IMG/VR virus record: IMGVR_UViG_3300048672_000512
Span: 1 to 64,000 of that record
DNA: 64,000 nucleotides
Source: a virus
Direction: 5' to 3' (one strand)
The translations under genes were made by a program, and so were the position numbers. Under the pieces are notes generated by a model, which did no database searches, was not told the origin of the DNA, and saw only the letters and a program-made list of their open reading frames with translations. The stretch's first letter is position 1; every line of letters begins with the position of its first letter. Positions 59,180-64,000 of the stretch are shown here, piece by piece.

Positions 59180-60195
59180 GTAACAAGATGGATGAAACTG
59201 GACTTGACGACGAAGAGGGTGCACTTAGCCGAAGATCCTACCTTGCCAAGGTCAAGGATATACGCGAGCAGATTACAGACAATCTGTCAACACCTCAGTA
59301 CTTGCAGATATACGAAGAGCTGATTGAAAATGCAATGCAACCAGTTCTAGTTTCCTGCAACTATTTTGATCTTTTTCTGCTACGCCTAGTGTCCTGGCAA
59401 GATGTTAACTTTCGACGCAAGGCCTCGTTTCTGAAACGCGCTGAGTTCCCTCGCTTAGCAATGACCTTTCTTCTGCAGCGAACTCCAGAAGAGAGACTGA
59501 CTGCATATCGAAACCTGCGCCTTGATCGCGGCGCTCGCATCGAATTCCTCAAGCTGTTTCTTCAGTACACAGCAGAGTACAAGAAAGCTTGCAACTGTGA
59601 ACTGGAGTTACCTGATGGCAGCTCCGCGATGTCGGTTCTGAGTCACTGCGCTTCTGTGAAGGCAGACATCGAAGTCAGGTTGAAAGCAACGCACCCGTTG
59701 ATTGCTGCTATTCGTGAAGTTGAATACTGGTTGGATAGCGCGCAACACTTCAAGCAGTTGCTCATGGAAAAGTATGTTCGCATGTGCATCAACACTGCAG
59801 AGAAGGATAGAACCCTTATCTTTGGTGAAACAGTAAAGCTCGATGACATTGTGCAGACATACCTGATGGCTGCGTCTAGAGCGATTGATAAGTGCGATCA
59901 CCGACAAGGAACGCTGACAACTCTCATTCAGAAGTGGATGCTTACCGCTCGTGAGGTAATAACCAAACAGAAGGACAGAACAGACAATGTAACCATAAGT
60001 GGCATAGACGAAGAGGAAGTTCAGTGGGCTGTTGTTCAGTCCTATGAACAGACTGTGCTTGACCAAAACGACGAAGACGAGAAGCTTCTCGTTTTGTGTG
60101 AAGTAGCTAAGCTGGTAGATCCCACTGGAGCTGCTAGAGAGATCCTTGGCATACCGGAATTTTTAACTGAGCGCGAGCTAAAGCGCCTTTCCTGA
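59176..60195 (+). CDS. Putative sigma-factor-like protein, 339 aa
   Basis: A helical N-terminal region is followed by LDDIVQTYLMAASRAIDKCD, then RQGTLTTLIQKWMLTAREV, which resembles sigma region 2 (helices with D-x-x-Q and the -10-recognising helix). The C-terminus has EKLLVLCEVAKLVDPTGA-type helices and could be region 4. The match is by pattern only. Together with the similar protein at 3177 the phage may carry two divergent sigma-like factors. Confidence 0.5.
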   Translation: MSNKMDETGLDDEEGALSRRSYLAKVKDIREQITDNLSTPQYLQIYEELIENAMQPVLVSCNYFDLFLLRLVSWQDVNFRRKASFLKRAEFPRLAMTFLLQRTPEERLTAYRNLRLDRGARIEFLKLFLQYTAEYKKACNCELELPDGSSAMSVLSHCASVKADIEVRLKATHPLIAAIREVEYWLDSAQHFKQLLMEKYVRMCINTAEKDRTLIFGETVKLDDIVQTYLMAASRAIDKCDHRQGTLTTLIQKWMLTAREVITKQKDRTDNVTISGIDEEEVQWAVVQSYEQTVLDQNDEDEKLLVLCEVAKLVDPTGAAREILGIPEFLTERELKRLS

Positions 60196-60206
60196 AAGGA
60201 ACCACA

Positions 60207-60962
60207 GTGAACGATACTTTTACTCAACACATCATTGACGTCTGCCATACGCAGGACACTGTCAACCGCAAGTCTCTTGGTGACGACTGGAAGTACCAAG
60301 GTTACAAGCAAGAAGACGTTGACTACGCCTTTGCTGCGATTGATGAAATCAGCGAGTTCTGGCGTAGCGCTCTTCACTACAAGTGGTGGGCTAAGGCAAA
60401 AGAGCAGGACATCGACAATGCTATTACCGAGCTGGTTGACATTCTGCACTTTGGAGTCTCGCAAGACCTCATTCATCAGCACTACTTCCTTGGTGTAAAA
60501 GACGACGCCAAAGCCTATCAACTTATTGCGAAAGACGCAGTAAGGTCTGCAGACCGAGCCAGAGCTAACTTTGATTACACCTGTAAGAGCGGTACTGACA
60601 CTCAAATCGCAATGCGCCGCGCTACAAAAGAACTACTTGCGGGCTTCACGGCTGCGTGTATTGAAGACCACGATGTGTTTATGTGGGATGACTTCTGGGA
60701 ACTTACCTACCTGATTGGCGCGACACCAGAGCTTATCGTGTCACGCTACAAGGCTAAAGCACAGCTCAACCTGTTCCGTCAAGCTAACGGCTACAAGGAT
60801 GGTACTTACAAGAAGTATTGGAAAGACGGGCGCGAGGACAATGCCTTCCTTTCTGACTATCTGAAAACCCTTCAAGCCTACCCTGGTGACGAAGAGATTC
60901 AAAAGTGGCTGACTGCAAACTATCTCCTGTGCACTGCACCGACTGTCACGGCTCAAGCTTGA
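60207..60962 (+). CDS. All-alpha (dimeric/MazG-like) dUTPase
   Basis: DYAFAAIDEISEFWRS and HYKWWAKAKEQDIDNAITEL, then VDILHFGVSQ, give the E-x-x-E...E-x-x-D metal-binding helices of all-alpha NTP pyrophosphatases. The KWW and LVDILHF elements are typical of dimeric dUTPases. The extra C-terminal half is specific to phage forms. It hydrolyses dUTP to dUMP, the substrate for ThyX. Confidence 0.8.
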   Translation: MNDTFTQHIIDVCHTQDTVNRKSLGDDWKYQGYKQEDVDYAFAAIDEISEFWRSALHYKWWAKAKEQDIDNAITELVDILHFGVSQDLIHQHYFLGVKDDAKAYQLIAKDAVRSADRARANFDYTCKSGTDTQIAMRRATKELLAGFTAACIEDHDVFMWDDFWELTYLIGATPELIVSRYKAKAQLNLFRQANGYKDGTYKKYWKDGREDNAFLSDYLKTLQAYPGDEEIQKWLTANYLLCTAPTVTAQA

Positions 60963-61008
60963 GACTTCAACTTTCCAACAACTGCAAGTAAAGCAAAAGG
61001 ACTACATC

Positions 61009-61602
61009 ATGGCTGTTCACCTCTATCCGGCTACCGACGTCAACGCTATCGGCGTTATCGAGCAACTCGAAGACGCAGATGCTACTTCTGTTGAAGTTCG
61101 CGTTATTCATTATCGATTCTACGGCAAGAGCACGGCGCTGTACGCTAACCAGCTGCCGGAGTCCAAGGGCGGCTACACTATTGCCTACACAATCGATTCC
61201 GTCTACCACAAGTCTTGCTCGATCACGTTTGCAATTGCAGCCTGCTCTGCTGAAGATAACTTCGTCAAGGCAACTGGCACGCAGCTTGCTACAAAGCGCC
61301 TGCTTGAAGACGGCCCTCTGTATGAAACTGACCTGAGCGTTGGTTCTGACGCTATCGTGATCATGGTGGACTACGATGCGGAAACAGGAAAACCGAAGAA
61401 CGCTTGGTACGAATTTTCCAACTCTTCTTTGCTGCGGCGCTCTATCGCTGAACACTGCATTGAAGTTGCAGAATACATGAGGAACACTGGCTCATTGCTT
61501 GCAATGGAGCCTGATGACGATGGAGAAGAATACGACGAGGAAGATGGAGTTGCTGATGAAAGCAGCGAAGAAGTAGTCGCTGACGAAGAAACTGTGAAGT
61601 AA
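61009..61602 (+). CDS. Unknown phage protein with acidic tail, 197 aa
   Basis: The first 135 residues are an alpha/beta domain (IHYRFYGKSTALYANQLP; SIVIMVDYDAE-type strands). The last 40 residues are strongly acidic (DDDGEEYDEEDGVADESSEE). Acidic ends are common in single-strand-DNA-linked phage proteins. It lies between dUTPase and the SSB-like gene. The family is unknown. Confidence 0.65.
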   Translation: MAVHLYPATDVNAIGVIEQLEDADATSVEVRVIHYRFYGKSTALYANQLPESKGGYTIAYTIDSVYHKSCSITFAIAACSAEDNFVKATGTQLATKRLLEDGPLYETDLSVGSDAIVIMVDYDAETGKPKNAWYEFSNSSLLRRSIAEHCIEVAEYMRNTGSLLAMEPDDDGEEYDEEDGVADESSEEVVADEETVK

Positions 61603-61653
61603 GTTTGTAGCATACAAGCTGCATGCAGATAATCTCAAACTAAGGAATACATA

Positions 61654-63030
61654 ATGGCAAAAGGCCGCGATATTGACGACGTTGAAGTCGGTGGTGGTAA
61701 GGGCAAGCGGGTCAAGCCGGAAGAGCTGGTAGACATTGTAAAGCTTCCGCCAAAGAGGTACATGACGTTGCGACTTATCGGTCAAGCATTCTTGTACGGC
61801 GGTCACTGGATCAAGACAAAGACGCGTGAGGGAAAGCCTACGCAGTTCTATACACCTTGCCTTGCATTCGATAGTGAAACTGGCAAGCATGATTCCACCA
61901 AAAAGTGCCCCTGGTGTGACCACGAGGGAGAAGAAGTTCGGTTTGCTGTAGACACTTGGACAAATGCAATCGTCCGTGACCTGCAAAAGAAGAAGCCTGC
62001 TGAAGTCGAAGAACCCTCTGAAGAAGAACTCGAAAGTGGTTTCAAGTCAAAGGATTCTGAGACTTGGACTCCGGTTCTCGCCTTCCGAATGGGAACATCG
62101 GTTGTTCGTTCAGTGAAAGAACTTCGTGAGCTGAACACTGTTGATACGGATGAAGGAACAAAAACCTTTGGCATGACTCACCCCAAATACGGGTGCGATA
62201 TTCAAGTCAAACACAATCCAGACGTTGCACCTGCACAGCAATATACAGTTCATAAGGGCGGTGAACCGACACCGCTCAAGCGGTCGGAGCGTGGTTACCT
62301 TATCTGGGATCTGTCTAACCTGCAGCCGGATATGGGAACCTACGAATCAGAACTGAAGGAATACACGCGTTGGGCTGAAAAGATGGGCCTGGCAGTTCCA
62401 AAGAAAAAGTCAAAGTCTGTGCCGGATGACGACGGCAGCACAGGAATGGACGACGATGACGAGGACGAAATGCCGCGCAAGAAAACCGCACCGGCAAAGA
62501 AGTCCCGCACAAGTCCACCGCCTGAAGATGATGACGAGGACGAAATGCCGCGCAAGAAAACCGCACCGGCAAAGAAGTCCCGCACAAGTCCACCGCCTGA
62601 AGATGATGACGATGACGAACCTGTCGTCAAACCAAAGCGCAAAGCTGCGCCTCCCCCTGATGACGATGATGACGATGATGAGCCGGTTGTTAGGAAAAAG
62701 TCTGCAGCCAGCAAACGCGTAGTTGAAGACGATGATGATGACGAGGATGAACCCGTTGTCAAGAAAAAGCCTGCAGCTAAAAAGTCTCGTTTCGAGGATG
62801 ACGAAGACGAAGATGAACCTGCAGTGAAACCGAAGCGAAAAGCGGCACCACCCCCTGATGACGATGACGAAGATGAAGAACCCGTTGTCAAGAAAAAACC
62901 AGCTGCCAAGAAACGCGTCGTTGAAGATGATGACGAAGACGAGGATGAACCTGCAGCACCTCGCAAAAAGGCAGCAGCAAAACCGGCAGCTAAGAAGTCT
63001 CGTTTCGATGACGATGACGACGAAGACTGA
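61654..63030 (+). CDS. SSB-like single-strand DNA-binding protein with charged repeat tail, 458 aa
   Basis: Residues 1-245 look like a phage SSB-type core. They have a KRYMTLRLIG strand region, CPWCDHEGEEVRF (one zinc-type Cys pair) and FGMTHPKYGCDIQV. From about residue 255 the protein alternates acidic blocks (DDDDED) with basic blocks (PRKKTAPAKKSR, PVVKPKRKAAPPP) through to the end, over about 200 residues. Acidic C-termini recruit replication partners in SSB proteins. The alternating basic part is unusual. A 75-base tandem repeat lies inside. RecA follows. Confidence 0.7.
   Translation: MAKGRDIDDVEVGGGKGKRVKPEELVDIVKLPPKRYMTLRLIGQAFLYGGHWIKTKTREGKPTQFYTPCLAFDSETGKHDSTKKCPWCDHEGEEVRFAVDTWTNAIVRDLQKKKPAEVEEPSEEELESGFKSKDSETWTPVLAFRMGTSVVRSVKELRELNTVDTDEGTKTFGMTHPKYGCDIQVKHNPDVAPAQQYTVHKGGEPTPLKRSERGYLIWDLSNLQPDMGTYESELKEYTRWAEKMGLAVPKKKSKSVPDDDGSTGMDDDDEDEMPRKKTAPAKKSRTSPPPEDDDEDEMPRKKTAPAKKSRTSPPPEDDDDDEPVVKPKRKAAPPPDDDDDDDEPVVRKKSAASKRVVEDDDDDEDEPVVKKKPAAKKSRFEDDEDEDEPAVKPKRKAAPPPDDDDEDEEPVVKKKPAAKKRVVEDDDEDEDEPAAPRKKAAAKPAAKKSRFDDDDDED
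62461..62610 (+). repeat. 75-bp perfect tandem duplication
   Basis: Bases 62461-62535 and 62536-62610 are identical. They encode DEDEMPRKKTAPAKKSR and the following TSPPPEDDD twice. A perfect duplication at DNA level indicates recent expansion by slippage or recombination in the tail of the SSB-like gene. Confidence 0.95.
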
Positions 63031-63054
63031 CCTCTAAAAGTGAGTTGACAAACT

Positions 63055-63089
63055 AGGTCCGATTCGGTGTTTCTGGATCGGACCTTTTT
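63055..63089 (+). terminator. Terminator before recA
   Basis: AGGTCCGAT pairs with ATCGGACCT across an 11-base loop region, with a T5 run. It separates the SSB-like gene from recA. Confidence 0.85.
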
Positions 63090-63119
63090 ACCTTGTGGTT
63101 GCACAAATAAGGAAGTTCA

Positions 63120-64000
63120 ATGGCTACAAAGAAACCTAAAGCTGCTACGCAGAGTCGTTCTCCTGTTGACATGCTAGCAATTGTTTCTGACCTGGAGAAG
63201 GTTGTAAAGATTCAAAGCATTACGCTAGGTGCGGAAGACCGAGTGTCTACTGGGCTACTATGCCTTGACGTCATTCTTGGCGGCGGCATAACTGCTGGAT
63301 GGTACACGTTCTCAGGTGCTGAGCAGTCTGCAAAGACAACTACCGCTATCACAGCAATGGCTTCTGCTGTTAAGCAGAACGTCAGTATGCCTGTTCTTTG
63401 GGACGCAGAGCAGAGTAGCGGTTCTTCGATTGACTACGTCAGCAACATCATGCAATCGTGTGGTGTAAACAAGTCCATTGAAGAGCTGTTCGGTGTTCGT
63501 AAGAATGGCAAGTATGTAACTGTGCCCCTGGTTTATTATCGAGACGAAGGCGAGCTTGAAACATTCTTTGACTGGACCTCTGCGCTACTTCGTCGTTTGC
63601 CAGACAAGCGACTTGAAAACGGGCAGTGGTGGTACATCTACGAAGACACAAAAGAAAATCGAGCAAAGTACAAGGAAGTTCTTGACGCTGGAATGACGCG
63701 TGCCTCAAACGGAATCTACATTCCAGCTGAAGACGGCAGCCTTCAAGCCTACATTCTGATTGATAGCTATCCGTCGCTAGTTCCAAAGGCGATGGACGAC
63801 GATGATCCTTCTGCCGGCATGGCGCTTGCAGCTCGTGAATTTGCAAAGCATATTCCACGTGTAAAAGGCAAGCTGCGCTCAAAGCGCGTTGCAATCGTAG
63901 GTATCAATCAGATTCGTGAAAAGCCGGGTTTCAACATGGGAGATCCTCGCTACGAACCTGGTGGCCAAGCGCTACGTTTCAACTCGGATGTGCGCGTATG
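63120..64000 (+). CDS. recA: RecA/UvsX-type recombinase (partial, runs past the window end)
   Basis: ATG at 63120 follows AAGGAAGTTCA. The frame is open to the end of the window. RecA landmarks are GLLCLDVILGGGITAG, the Walker A GAEQSAKTT (with Ala where most have Gly) and AYILIDSYPSL (Walker B). Loop regions include GINQIREKPG, FNMGDPRYEPGGQALRF and SDVRVW. It promotes strand exchange in replication-coupled recombination with the SSB-like protein just upstream. About 293 residues are visible. Confidence 0.9.
   Translation, partial: MATKKPKAATQSRSPVDMLAIVSDLEKVVKIQSITLGAEDRVSTGLLCLDVILGGGITAGWYTFSGAEQSAKTTTAITAMASAVKQNVSMPVLWDAEQSSGSSIDYVSNIMQSCGVNKSIEELFGVRKNGKYVTVPLVYYRDEGELETFFDWTSALLRRLPDKRLENGQWWYIYEDTKENRAKYKEVLDAGMTRASNGIYIPAEDGSLQAYILIDSYPSLVPKAMDDDDPSAGMALAAREFAKHIPRVKGKLRSKRVAIVGINQIREKPGFNMGDPRYEPGGQALRFNSDVRV

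Noticed and set aside
62340-63104. Long minus-strand frame rich in Ser runs opposite the SSB-like tail
   Set aside because: It is the mirror of GAT/GAC/GAA/GAG codons in the acidic tail, which read as Ser-rich on the other strand. It has no independent start signal or domain.
1-64000. CRISPR arrays and tRNA genes
   Set aside because: No regularly spaced direct repeats and no cloverleaf with a TTCRA loop were seen in the gaps. The longest gaps are below 300 bases.

Overview
The window is a stretch of a large tailed double-stranded DNA bacteriophage genome, probably jumbo-class. Genes are densely packed, overlapping and almost all on the + strand. The set combines virion and receptor-binding genes, small membrane genes, a B12-dependent ribonucleotide reductase, ThyX, dUTPase, a family A DNA polymerase, primase, RuvC, an SSB-like protein and RecA. 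There are no host housekeeping genes and I found no tRNA genes. A Gram-negative host is likely, because one product has a cleavable signal peptide and an apparent periplasmic fold. The host cannot be named from sequence alone.

Layout. 1-5.4 kb: mostly unknown genes, plus an HNH protein, a sigma-like protein, a P-loop kinase/nucleotidyltransferase fusion and an XRE regulator. 5.5-7.1 kb: the only minus-strand block, ending in a RuvC-type resolvase. 7.2-12 kb: probable virion or core genes of unknown function. 12-21.7 kb: a receptor-binding/tail-fibre region. It holds an SGNH-hydrolase protein, a 975-residue fibre and two polysaccharide-deacetylase genes, both broken by frameshifts. Three of these genes share an N-terminal anchor module. 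21.7-23.3 kb: four small membrane proteins (holin candidates). 23.3-25.6 kb: structural genes. 25.6-40.7 kb: ribonucleotide reductase with two inteins, an HNH gene, unknown genes, and a 2037-residue helicase carrying a third intein with a Vsr-like nuclease domain.

41-46.4 kb: a 7-deazaguanine DNA-modification cluster. It encodes QueD, a second QueD-like T-fold protein, a zinc-finger protein, an unknown protein, a DpdA/TGT-type transglycosylase, a GT-B glycosyltransferase and QueE. The glycosyltransferase between the transglycosylase and QueE suggests the inserted base may be glycosylated further. 46.9-51.4 kb: a family A DNA polymerase split into two genes, with a beta-rich structural-looking gene between the halves. 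Catalytic motifs A and B lie in the first piece and motif C in the second. 51.4-64 kb: primase, ThyX, small phage families (DUF3310, DUF2591-like, N4 gp49-like), a SWIM-finger protein, a second sigma-like protein, dUTPase, an SSB-like protein with a long charged repeat tail, and RecA (cut by the window end).

The metabolic genes fit together. NrdJ, dUTPase and ThyX supply dNTPs and dTMP. PolA, primase, SSB, RecA, helicase and RuvC replicate and recombine the genome. QueD, QueE and DpdA would replace some guanines, a known defence against host restriction. Two intergenic motifs recur before genes: CATTTTT (six sites) and ACTGTGAATGCT (three exact sites). They are candidate phage regulatory elements.
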